DNA of 61,693 nt from Cyanophora paradoxa (Eukaryota > Glaucocystophyceae > Cyanophorales > Cyanophoraceae), in contig QPMI01000153.1 of the NCBI GenBank assembly GCA_004431415.1, forward strand, positions 1 to 61,693, given 5' to 3'. A program made the translations under genes and the position numbers. Below the pieces are notes generated by a model. It made no database searches and had not been told where the DNA came from. It worked only from the letters and a program-made list of their open reading frames with translations. Below are positions 27,777 through 37,880 of the stretch, one piece after another. The number at the start of each line of letters is the position of its first letter. Positions within the stretch are counted from its first letter, which is position 1.

Positions 27777-29423
27777 GCGCCCTGAGCGTGGTCGCCGCCG
27801 GGCCGTCGATGGGCGCTCTTCGCCCACAGCCGCAGACGCAGCATATCTGTGTGAACTGTCTAATTTAAATTTACACGGGCCCGGGGAATTATCTGTGCAG
27901 AATCAGTGGAAATGAGCCGGAAACCGAGATTAGGAAGCTGCGGTGACCGAATTCTCACGAGAATGCGAAGGTGGGCCGGGCGCTGCGGGGGGCACAGGGT
28001 CACCCTCAGAGCCTGCGCATGCCAGGCTGGAATCTCAGTCTCGGTCGCCCGCGGCCGGCGGCGGCCGCCGCGGCCGGGCTCCCGGACTCCGACCCGGAGT
28101 CCGGATCCGGCCGGTTTCTGCATTTGACTCGGTTATCATAATATCATCGTGGCATGCGCATCGAATCCCGGGTCCGATGATCGGCGGGTCGGATCCGATG
28201 ATGCGCGCGCATCATGGCATGCGCATGCCTAGCTAGCGCCGCGGCGCGCGCCGCGGGGCGCGCCGCGCGCGCGCACCCTATTGGGGAAGGGTAAAACACT
28301 TCCCCTGTCCCTGTCCCTTGCCAGTTGGGCCCAACTTGGCAACCCTACCCCAAATCCCATTTCCCCGACCTCCGCAAAACCCGGGCCGCGCGGTATATCC
28401 TGAAAGCACATCTCAAGGGGACTCCGAAACCATGTCTCCCGGTCCCGTCCGACCAAAGGGTGATCCAGGAACAGGCACCAACACCCGGGACAAAAATGGG
28501 TCCAGCGACGCACAGGGAGCAGATATACGGGCCAGACCAGCTCGAGGTCGTTGCGCGCATCATGTCCGACATTCCGTACTGCAAGAGCGAGGCCGGGCGC
28601 GAGCGCGGTCGCGTGGGAGGACGCCGCGCGCGCTAGCCAATCACATTGGAGAGTCCGTTAACTTACCCTGCAAAAACCTCTTCGAGTACCCCCAGCCGCT
28701 TTCTCCCCCGGGCGCCGCAGCTCGGCTCGGCTCAACAATATTAATGGTTACGTATACGCCTCTCGCGTGCGCGGCAGTTTGCTGTGGCTCACGCACGCTT
28801 CTCCCCTCCCCCCCTCCCGCGCGCCCATGGCCAGCTGCAGCGCTTCCTCTTCGAAATTCAGCTCGGCGCGCGCGCGCCGGCCGCGGCTTCAACTGTTCAC
28901 CCGCGCCAACCCGCGCAATTGCACAAGCCGGCCGCACTTGGCCGCGGCCGGCTATGCCACTTGCAATTGCAACAAGCCGACGCGCGCCCGCGCGGCGCGC
29001 GCGCCGCGCGACGCAGATCTAGAGCGCGCCGCGCGACGCAGAGCCGTCACGGCGTAAGGACCCTCCGGCCGCTTTCTGAGCGGAGCGTGAGCAGTGACGC
29101 ACCCGCAGCACATGCGCACTCGTGCACCCGCCACGCCTCACGTGCACGCGCGCGACGGCCGCGGGGCCGGGCATGCGCAGCCTGGCAGCTGCAGGAGCTC
29201 GAGCACGTCCAGACAAGGTTCCCTCCCCCGCCCCTGGCCCGGGGCCCGCGCCCTACATAGCTCTAGATCTGGCCCGGGCCCGGGACCTACCTCTAGAGGA
29301 CAGCTCGCGCGCCTCGATCGCGGCCGAGCTCGAGGTTAAATGCCCTTCCCCGGACCCAACTGACGCGCGCGGCAAGTCAGTGGCCCTTTATTTAAAGCTC
29401 AGCGGCTCAGCCGCTGATCATGA

Positions 29424-29481
29424 GCGGCCGCGGCTAGCCGCGGCCGCGGGCCCTAGCCTGCATGCGCAGCTGCGCATGCAG
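29424..29481. repeat. Two perfect 24-nt palindromes in tandem
   Basis: Positions 29424-29447 (centre GGCTAGCC) and 29458-29481 (centre CAGCTG) each read identically on both strands. Related half-sites (CATGCGCA, GCGGCCGC) are scattered over 28900-29560. Confidence 0.85.
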
Positions 29482-30504
29482 GCCTACTAGGCTAGGCCTA
29501 GGCGCCCGGCCCGGCTGCCGCAGTGCCGCATGCGCAGGCCCGCAGCTGCCGCAGTGCAGCGCATGTTAACGTGCATTTCAGACACGACCAACGACATCTG
29601 GACTAGCCCTAGCAGCTGTTTGGCTAGCAGTGGGCCGCCGGTCGAATCCATGGGCTCAGACAGATAGGCAAGTGACGTCGAAAATCGAAATCGAATACCG
29701 AAGCTCGAGATCGAAACCTAGGCCTACTTACCCTACGGGCTTAAGATCAAAAGATCAAAGGTGCGGGCCGTGCCCGGAGGCTCGCCCGTTCCCGCCACGG
29801 ACTGGCCCTAAGGGAGAGGAATGCTGCCCGAGGGGGCCGGAACCCCAACGAGCCCCGGACCGGGAGACCGGTACCGGGCCTCCCCCGCTCCCGAAGGTGC
29901 GTAAGGTGGAGCCGCATCGCGTCGCGTCGGATCGAAGCTGGGGTACTGGGGCCATCGCAATCCGTGCGGATCGCCTGCGCGACGCCGCGCGCGAAATCAA
30001 ATTAATAAGACATGCGAAATCGAAATCGAAGGGGGCGCACTGGTGCCCAATGTGAGTGCTGCTCGCTGAAGAGCGCACAGAGGGATTGGGTGGCCTGCCA
30101 GAGCGGGGCGCGTGTAGATCTAGATCCATACGAAACGTTAACCCCGGCGAAGGGGCGCGCAGGACCCTGCGCGCGCGACGTCGGCGCTCAATCGCGAGAG
30201 ACGCTCAAGCTTAAATTTCTACAAGCTTGATCGCGTGCGCGCGCGCTGCGCATGCATATGCCGCGATATGCGCGTACCTGAGCGCGGCCTCGGTCGGGGA
30301 AGGAGCTGCGCAACGCATCGCGGGTGGAGCCTGGCGCGCGCGTGCGCACACGCATAAGAATTGAGAATAACAAATTTAAAGAATTCAATGATTCGAAAGA
30401 TTCCGCGAGCGCACTCGTCGCCGCCGAAATGTTAAACTTGAAATGTTCAAGGTTCATGATCCGAGTGATCATGATCATGATCCTATGATCATCATGGCAT
30501 GCAT

Positions 30505-30585
30505 GCGCGCGGCGCGGCGCGCGGCGCGCGCCGGCGCCGGCGCGCGCCGGCCGCGGCGCGCGCGCCGCGCGGTACGGTACCGTAG
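30505..30585. repeat. GC-only palindromic tract
   Basis: About 70 nt of nearly pure GCGCGC/GCCGGC sequence ends in GGTACGGTACCGTA. It is strongly self-complementary and has no coding content. Confidence 0.7.
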
Positions 30586-30595
30586 AACACATAAA

Positions 30596-30830
30596 TACCG
30601 CGCCCACTTAATTACCGCGGTACCAAATTACCGCGCCGAGAATTTGTTAAAACGCGGTAATTTGGTCCCGCGGTAATTTGCTGCGGAGAAGTTGCCCCAT
30701 ACAGTACCCCCCATAATTACCGCCCCAAACAAGCCTCAAATTTGTAAAAACGCGGTAATTTGGTGCCGCGGTATTTTGCTAAATGGCGGGCCGGGTTTTA
30801 AAACGCGGTAATTTATGCCGCGGTAATTTA
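30596..30830. repeat. ATTACCGCGG / CCGCGGTAATTT dispersed array
   Basis: At least eight copies of CGCGGTAATTT or its reverse complement AATTACCGCG occur, often as back-to-back pairs around CCGCGG (for example ATTACCGCGGTACC at about 30612 and ATGCCGCGGTAATTT at about 30815). Several are preceded by AAAACG. Regular pairing of an AT block with a GC palindrome suggests a protein-binding array. Confidence 0.75.
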
Positions 30831-31201
30831 GTGCCCGACGGTATACGCGCGTGCCACGGTGCCGCGGCGTGCGTAGCACTGCGCATGCGTACGCATACCG
30901 CGGCATACGTATACGTATACGTATATATACGCGTAGCGAACGGAGGCTAAGAGCCCGCGTCCAATTTTTTCCTGAGCCGGCGCGTGTACTTAGGATCCCC
31001 CGCGATTGCATTTCAGAAAGGAGGTACGTACCAAGAAACACTAGAGGGGGGTACTTGTCTCGAAGCAACCCGCTTGCAATTGCCCCCTGCGGGCCCCCGA
31101 CGATCTTCCGGCCGAAGAGCGTGAGGAAGCCGCCCGAAAAGCAGGATAGCAGCAGTTACGTAGCGCTTCGGATGCGGTCGTGAGGCTCGGAGGGTGCATC
31201 G

Positions 31202-34200
31202 ATGGACGGGTCGAACGGCGGCCCTCCCGGTTCGTAGCGTTGCTCTGTCATCTCGCATGTTCGCCTAGGCAGGAAATAGATCGTTCCTCGTCAGCCAGCC
31301 GCCAGCCTGAGCGAAGAATTCGCATATCGCGGGTCTAGCTTTGTGCTTGGCAGGCTTTCCTGACGGCTGGGCCTAGCTGTATTGGCTTGGTCCTGACGCA
31401 TTGTCCTTGGCAGGCTTTGAGATCTGCCTGACGAAGCGGCGGCTGAAGCGCTCAGCGAATCAATCGTACTTTCACGATCTTGACTACCAGTCCGCGGGCG
31501 ACGGGAAGTTCATCTACCGCATTGTGCGTGCTATGCGTTGCTTGTGATTTCGTGTGCGACCCGCGCCCGCAGGTCCGGCACAATCGACACAAGCTCCGAA
31601 TCAAAGCCAGCACAATACCGTCCTCGTGGAAGGGCAGAACGCTTACTCTGCGCTTGAAGTATGAAGGTAGATACAGGAAACGTTTTCCGCCGCGTTACCA
31701 GCTCACGCGCGACCCCAGACACGGATCAGTTCGTCGAGGAGCGCACGGGGTGCTTTTTGGTGTTTGGTGCGTGCTGCGATGCTGGAATTCAGCTATGCGC
31801 GTGCAAGATCCTGACCTGTGTGTGTGCAGATGAGGGAAATGAGCGTACAGGGCGCCCGTCCAACGTGGTCCAGCTGATTGTCACTGATGATCCTGACAAT
31901 TTGGAGCCGTCATTTGCGATAGAGAGCAGCAGGTGCGAGCTGTTTTTCAGCGTCGTAGAGAGGAACTTACGTACCTGGCGCGCGCGCACCTCGTTGCAGC
32001 CATGTTCACGGGTGCAAGCGGTTCGAGTTTCACGTGCAGGCGGAGTTCGAGACGCGGTGGACGTCGCGTATCGTCGTCTTCACGACCGCGCACGAGCGGA
32101 AGCGCAAGAAGGGTCAGGGTAGGCGCGGGGAGGGCTCTGCAACGAAGGGGAAGCGCTCCCGAGCCTCGAGCGGTGCGCGGCACCCCGGGGAACGAATCGC
32201 GCGGGGCCGAGCCGCGCGCGCCGCAGCGATGCCAGAGGAGGCTGAAGATGATAGCGACGATGACGACGGCGCCGCATCGGGAGAGGACGCTCCCTCATCG
32301 GGTGCCGTGCAGCGCCTGCGGGCGCACCTGCCGCGCCGCCGCGCCCCCTCATGGTGGGCCCCGCAGTGGCTGCTTCGACGCGATCGTACGGAGGAGCGAA
32401 CCTGCGGTCGAACGGAAGGGGCGCGGCCTCTCTGAGCATGCAGGGCGGCCGGAGCCCGGCGCCCAACATGGCGGCCTCGCCCGGCGCGAGGCCACCTGCC
32501 CCCGGCGGCTCCCCCACCCCCTCCCTTCCGCTCGCGGGGCCTGGGCAGAACCCTCCCGCGTACTACGTCTACCCGTACCAGCAGCCGCCGGGAGGGCCGA
32601 TGCCAGTGCAGCAGCCTGGAATGGCGCCCGGTCCCGGGGGCATCCCGAACGGCCTTCCCTCCCTCAGCTCCTATCCTCGGCCCATGCCGCCCCCCGGTGG
32701 CTTCCCGCCCCCGCAGCCGAACGGAGTGCCGCTGGGGCCGCCGCTTGCAGGGGCGGCGCCGATGCTGCGGAGCGGGCCGCTGCGGGGCGGGCCGGGGCCG
32801 GGGGAGGCGTACAATCCAGAGTCGCCGCTGCGGGAGTTCGCGGAGATCATGGACAAGGAGGCCTCAGGGCCCGCCGCCCACCGCGCCCCGCCTGGCGCCC
32901 CGGGACCGCCGCCGAGCGCGCACCTGGGCAGCAAGGGGCCGGACGGGGCGGCGCCCTACCAGCCGTACGACTACGGCTTCTCGCAGCAGCACGGGCAGTC
33001 GGTGGGGCATGGACCGGGCGGCGTGGGCCGCCTCCCCTCGTCGCTGCGCGGCGCCTCGGCAGCGGCAATCGTGGCGAGCGGGACGAGCTTGGACTGGGAC
33101 GCGGGGCACGCGGCGGGGTCGCCGTGGGGCGCGGAGGCGCTGGGGGGCCCGTCGACACCGTCGCTGCTCGAGCAGGGGCCGCATTCGCCGATGATCCCCC
33201 TCGTCGCCACCGCCTCCATCGGCTCCCTCTCGGGGGCCCTCCCCAGCACCCCCTCCCTCCCCACCTCCCTCTCCGGCGCCCTCCCCGTGCCCCCGCCCCC
33301 CGAGCACTCCGCCGCACCCCTCGACCCATCTTCCTCCTCGAGCGCCGGCGCCGGCCCCTCCACTGCAGACGGCGGCCGCGGTGCGTGGGGCGGGGCGGGG
33401 CGCGAGGCGGGCGGGAGGCTGAGGGCGGGCGGGGCAGAGCGGGTGGACGAGGAGGCGATCCAGAAGCTGTGGAAGTCGTGGCGCGAGCTGCTCCACATGG
33501 AGCCGAGCGAGAGCAAGGCTCGCCCCGGCGGCCGCCCCCCCGCTGCGCCGGCACCGCGTGACGCGCGCGCGCAGCGCCAGGAGGCCATCACGTACACCGA
33601 GGCGATGGACCGGGACGCCGAGCGCTGCGCCGCCGCCCCGGACTCTTTCGCCGTGCGCCCCCCGCCGCCGCCTCTCCGCCCCGCCCGACGCTCTGCACGC
33701 CAGGCCCAGGTCCAGAGCGCTGTGATGCGCCGCCCGGGGCCGGAGTACGAGCCCGGCGTCGGCCAGCCCTCCGCGTCGGTCCCGTACTACTGCGTGCGCG
33801 GGGGCGGGGGGTGGGAGGGATGCGGCGCGGGGGTGACGGGCGGGCAGCTGGCGGCGCCGTTCGTGCCGACGGACGAGGAGGCGCGGGAGCTGGTGGAGCG
33901 GCTGGACACGTTCGTGCGCTCACAGCAGTGGCCGGCCCTCCTCCACGTCCTCTGCGACCCCCGAATCCTCTCCACCGTCCTCTACCGCCAGCGGTCAGCC
34001 CCGCGCGCCCCGCCCGCCCCCGCTCCGCCCCGCCCCGCCCCCGCCCCGACCCCAGCCGCCAGATGGGGCCGCATACGCCTCCGCAAGACCATCGGGCTGC
34101 TGCGGCACTACGAGGGGACGATCGCGGTGACGCGCATGGTCCGCAGCGTCGTGAGCGCCGTCTGCCGCGTCACGCCGCGCTCCTTCTCGGTGCGCGCCGC

Positions 34201-35953
34201 CGCCGCGCGCCGCCGCAAGCGGTCCGTGAGGGCCCCGCAGAACCGCGAGGACGCGCTCCTCCAGATCGAGCATTGCTGGAACGGTGCGGGGCGCGGAGCG
34301 CCGGGGCCGCGGCGGCGCGCGGCGGCGGGGGCTGAGGGGCGGCGCAGCGGCCCTCGCCTTCACGAACGAGAACCGGCTCGTTTCGATGCACGAGCTCTTC
34401 GACGCCTCGTGGGACGGCGCGCCTCGCGCCGGGCGCCCGGCGGCGCCGCGCTGACGCGGGCGCAGACGTCTGCGAGCTGCACGGCAAGGCCGCCGAGCTC
34501 GCCGAGGCCTTCTCCGACAACGCCGAGCAGGCCCGCCCGCCACGCCCCCTGCCCCCGCCCCGCCCCTCACCCCGCCCCAGGGCGCCGAGCTGGCGGCGGC
34601 GTGCCTGGTGCACAAGGCGGCTTCCTTCCAGCAGTTCAACCTCTTCCAGGAGGCGATCGAAATGTACTACGACGCGTGGGCGCGGCTGGTGGAGTTCGGC
34701 CTGGAGGCGACGCAGCAGCGCATGGTGAACACGATCATCCGCAACCTCGCGGAGATCCACGGGGCGATGGGCCAGGCGCGTGAGGGCGAGGCGTTGCTGG
34801 AACGGCTGCAGATGGCGACGGCCGGGCCGACGGAGGAGGAGCTCGTTTTTAACGCGACGGTGTGGCGCGCGTGGGGCGACATCGCCACGAAGCAGCGCAT
34901 GATGAAGAAGGCTGCCGGCCTCTACGACAAGGCCCTCGCCTGCTTCGTGTCCGTGCCCCCGCCACCCCCGCCCCCTCCTCGTGCCCGTTCCCGGCGCGAG
35001 GGCGGGGCGCAGCAACGTCGAGTCGGGCCACCGCGGGCCCGAGTACATCCACATCATCCTCTCCAAGATGCAGATCCTCGTGTGGCAGGGTCCGCCCCGC
35101 CGCCCCGCCCCACGCCGCCCCGCCCCGCCCTGCGCCGGTCTGAGGCCGCGCCAGGGCGCTCGTACGCGGCGTGGCAGCTGTACGGCGTCGCGTGGGACTA
35201 CGCCAAGTACTTCGCCGACTTCGGCACCACGGTGCGGCGGCGCTGCGGCGGGGCGCGGGGAGGCGGGGGCGTTGCGAGCGGGGGCGTGGGGCGGGCAGGA
35301 CTTCGACCACGTGGGCCTGTGCGTGCGGACGTGGAAGATGCTGCTGCCGGAGGCCCCGCGGCAGCTCTTCGCCGCCATCGCCCGCGAGTTCCTCGCCCTC
35401 CAGAAGACCACCCACTTCGCCTCCGAGACCCCCATGATCGCCTACTCCCTCTTCCACCTCGGCAACCTCTCCTCCGAGCTCGGTGCCCCGCCCCGCCCCC
35501 GCCCGCCCCGCCCCCGCCCCGCCCGCCTGACGCGGCGCAGGGCTCTGGGGCAAGGCGGTGGCCGCCTACCTGCGGAGCGAGGAGATGCTGACAAACGTGT
35601 ACCCGCAGTACCTGCCGGTGGGGCACGCCATCCGGCGCACCCTGCACAGCTCCCTCACGCACGCCATCGACTCGCTGCGGGCCGGCGAGGCGCCCCTCCC
35701 CTCCCTCCGCACCGCCTCCGACGCTCGCCTCGCCCTCGGAGCGCCTGACGGGCACCCCGGCGGGCGCGCCAACGGCCGCGACGCGAGCGGGAGCGAGGGG
35801 GCTGGGGAGGCGCCGTCGCCGGCGGCCATCATCTCGACGCCGGGGGCGCCCGAGGGGGTCAAGCCGGAGCTGGCCGGCACGCCGGCGACCATCGCGCCCA
35901 TCGCGAGCCCCCTCCAGATCGTAGACAGCCCCTCCACCTCCATCCTCAGATGA
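31202..35953 (+). CDS. Large disordered plus TPR-like helical protein of unknown function
   Basis: The proposed start ATG 31202 (exon 31202-31232, MDGSNGGPPG) splices to 31414-31523 (FEICLTKRRLKRSANQSYFH) and to an exon at 31573 (VRHNRHKLRIKASTIPSSWK). Later exons carry GRPSNVVQLIVTDDPDNLEP and RWTSRIVVFTTAHERKRKKG, a strand-rich basic domain. A Pro/Gly/Ser-rich disordered stretch (32380-33380) follows, then helical repeats FVPTDEEARELVERLDTFVR, IGLLRHYEGTIAVTRMVRSV, LFQEAIEMYYDAWARLVEFG and LREFALQ-like units in the TPR style (AVAAYLRSEEMLTNVYPQYL). It ends TSILR and TGA 35951-35953. The intron structure around 31640-31840 is unresolved. No family was recognised. A nuclear scaffold or transcription-related protein is possible. 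Confidence 0.5.
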
Positions 35954-36078
35954 TGCCCACCTGACAGTACATTGCGCAATAGAAGTGACTCTCCCCTGCA
36001 GGCCATCGATATCGGGGCCGCTCGCGGGGTGTGGGGGGTCGGGAGGAGGTCGGGGTCGGGGGCGGGGCGGGGCGGGGG

Positions 36079-37405
36079 TCAGGGGCGGGCGTGGTGGCGG
36101 AGGCACTCGACGACGCCGCGCTGGAAATTGAGGGCCCCCGCGGCGATCGCGCAGTGCCACAGCTGGTGCGAGTTGAACGCGTAGTCGAAGAGGCCCCCCG
36201 GCCGCACCCGCTCCGGCAACTTCGTCGCGTAGAAGACGACCCCCGCCGCGTAATACGCGTACGTCTTCAGCGGGCGGTACGCCATGAAGGGCAGCTCCTC
36301 GGGCGTCGCACGCGCCGCCATGTGCGCGAAGCTGCGGGGCGGTGAGGGCGAGGCTGCGGCGGCCGCGGGGGGCGGACCTGATCAAGCCGAAGACGAAGAG
36401 GGACGTCAGGGCGGCGTACTTGCGCACCGTGTGGCCCCCGGCCGCCGCCGGAGACAGCTCCCCGCCCGCCTTTCCCTTGGGCGCTGCCGCCGCCGCTCAG
36501 GCCGCCGGTGGCGGCGGGGGCGGGGCGGCGGGGCGCACGGGGCGCGATCTGGGAGACGACAAAGATTGCGGATCTGGGATAGCGGACATCGGGGCATAAA
36601 GGTAGAGATAGATCTTTACGCAAAAGATAGCGGACAACGTGTGCAGGGCGAGGTCTGTCCACGGATAACGCGTGAGAAGGATAACGGACAACGTGTGAGA
36701 GGGCGAGGTCTGGGCGGCGTACAGATTTTTTGCAGGGCCGGCTCCCCGCGGAAGCCGTAGAGCGCGTAGAAGAGCTGTGCCGCCGCCGCCGCCGCCGTGA
36801 GGGGCGGCGGGGCGGGCGGGGGGCGGGGGGAGGGACCATGGATGCGGTGAAGGCGTGGACGATGCCGAGCTGGTCGCAGTACATGCAGGCCCCGTGCGCC
36901 CCCGCCGATCGGCCATGAAAGGTGTGGTAAAAGGCGCTGCCGGCGCCTTAGCCGCCGAGGGACCCCGCCACAAGCTTAAGGCCCCCACATGTACACTAAG
37001 GTTCATCCTCACCTGCTCGCAAAGCAGTTCCACGAGCCGACGACTGCCGCGGAAGGCGCCGCGGTGAGTAGCGAGCAGGGCGGCGCTGCCGGCGGGCGTA
37101 CGCACCGAAGAGGAGGAAGATGGCGGCGTGCTCGGTGCCCCAGATGCCGCGCAGCTCCGTGCACAGGGACCATGCCGCCAGACCCGCGACAAGCCCCGCC
37201 GCCACCACGTGCGTCCCTTCTCGCGCCCCAGCGCTTCAGACGGCGCTGGCCGCGCACGAGAGGCCGGCGGGTGCGAGGCCGGCGCACAGATGTTGAACGT
37301 TTCGTTGTTCAGCTGGAAGGCGGAGTGAAGGTAGTACCGCCACGGCCTTCCCGTGTGCCGGTAGCCGCGTAGAACGTAGGCTGAACGAGACGGAGAACGT
37401 TTATC
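36079..37405 (-). CDS. PAQR / adiponectin-receptor-type seven-helix membrane protein
   Basis: The exons read as a progestin and adipoQ receptor (hemolysin III superfamily) protein. The first clear exon has GYRHTGRPWRYYLHSAFQLN then NETFNI, spliced to complete NIWTHVVAAGLVAGLAAWSL, the PAQR signature. Then AFYHTFHGRSAGAHGACMYC and DQLGIVHAFTASM give the conserved Asp-x-x-Gly-Ile helix start, followed by LFYALYGFRGEPALQK and VRKYAALTSLFVFGLI. The last exon has FYATKLPERVRPGGLFDYAF and NSHQLWHCAIAAGALNFQRG with the conserved His residues. The conserved His/Ser/Asp set binds zinc and suggests hydrolase or ceramidase-like activity. The N-terminal exon is uncertain; a basic stretch up to about 37830 on this strand may belong to it. 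Stop at 36079. Confidence 0.8.
36626..36712. repeat. Two-copy repeat inside a PAQR intron
   Basis: GATAGCGGACAACGTGTG... at 36626-36657 recurs as GATAACGGACAACGTGTG... at 36680-36712, both followed by AGGGCGAGGTCTG. The host intron is much longer (about 190 nt) than its neighbours. Confidence 0.75.
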
Positions 37406-37880
37406 ACTTGAGCACTCGTGACGTCAGGCACTCTAGATCTGTTGAGCGAGGGCGCGTGCGGCGCACGTCTGCGGTTCCACGCGGGGATGCGGGCGTGATC
37501 CTCTGGCAGCGCGAGGGTCCGCTTGCGCGCCACTGCGTCGTGCGCCGCACCACTCGAAACCGCCGCGCTCCGGACCGGGCTGCGGGCCGCGCTGGCGCTG
37601 GCGCCGCGCCGTCGGACGGCGCCGCGGCTCCGTTCGCGCCTGCTGGCCCCGCCGGCGGCGGTGCTGCGGCCCCGCTTGTCGACACCTGCACCTTCGACGG
37701 CGGCCGGCGCGAGCGCCTTCCTCTCGCGAGAGACGGAACGGCTCGGTGGCGGGTCTTTCATCCTTCGGATTGCCCGTCCAAGGGAGGGGGGCCCTGGGGG
37801 GAGGGGCAGAGCTGGGGTACGCAGCCTCGGTGCGGTTTCAGGCGCCGGCTCGCACGCTGGGCCGCCCCTGACCAGCGAAA

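Larger units (their letters stand above)
27777..31201. other. 3.4-kb repeat- and palindrome-rich gap
   Basis: No well-supported gene was found. Open frames such as 28325-28636 (ending DQLEVVARIMSDIPYCKSEA) lack splice partners, domains or a proper ATG. The region holds CG-rich palindromes at 28215-28275, 29424-29481 and 30505-30570, ATCGAAATCGAA runs near 29680 and 30015, and the ATTACCGCGG array at 30596-30830. It could be a centromere- or origin-like island or old transposon debris. Confidence 0.45.

Noticed and set aside
28325-28636. A 103-codon plus-strand frame ending DQLEVVARIMSDIPYCKSEA
   Set aside because: It has no ATG at its start, no splice partners and no domain, and sits in repeat-rich DNA. 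It could be a transposon scrap but cannot be supported.
31573-32110. Rel-homology or IPT-type transcription factor domain in the head of the 31202-35953 gene
   Set aside because: Only a loose strand and basic-patch pattern was seen and no signature motif could be matched, so it is not named.
32351-34783. An 810-codon uninterrupted plus-strand open frame
   Set aside because: Only its left part is coding; further right it runs through several introns in the wrong frame. In this GC-rich DNA stop codons are rare, so long frames mean little. The gene was modelled by splice-joined conserved segments instead.
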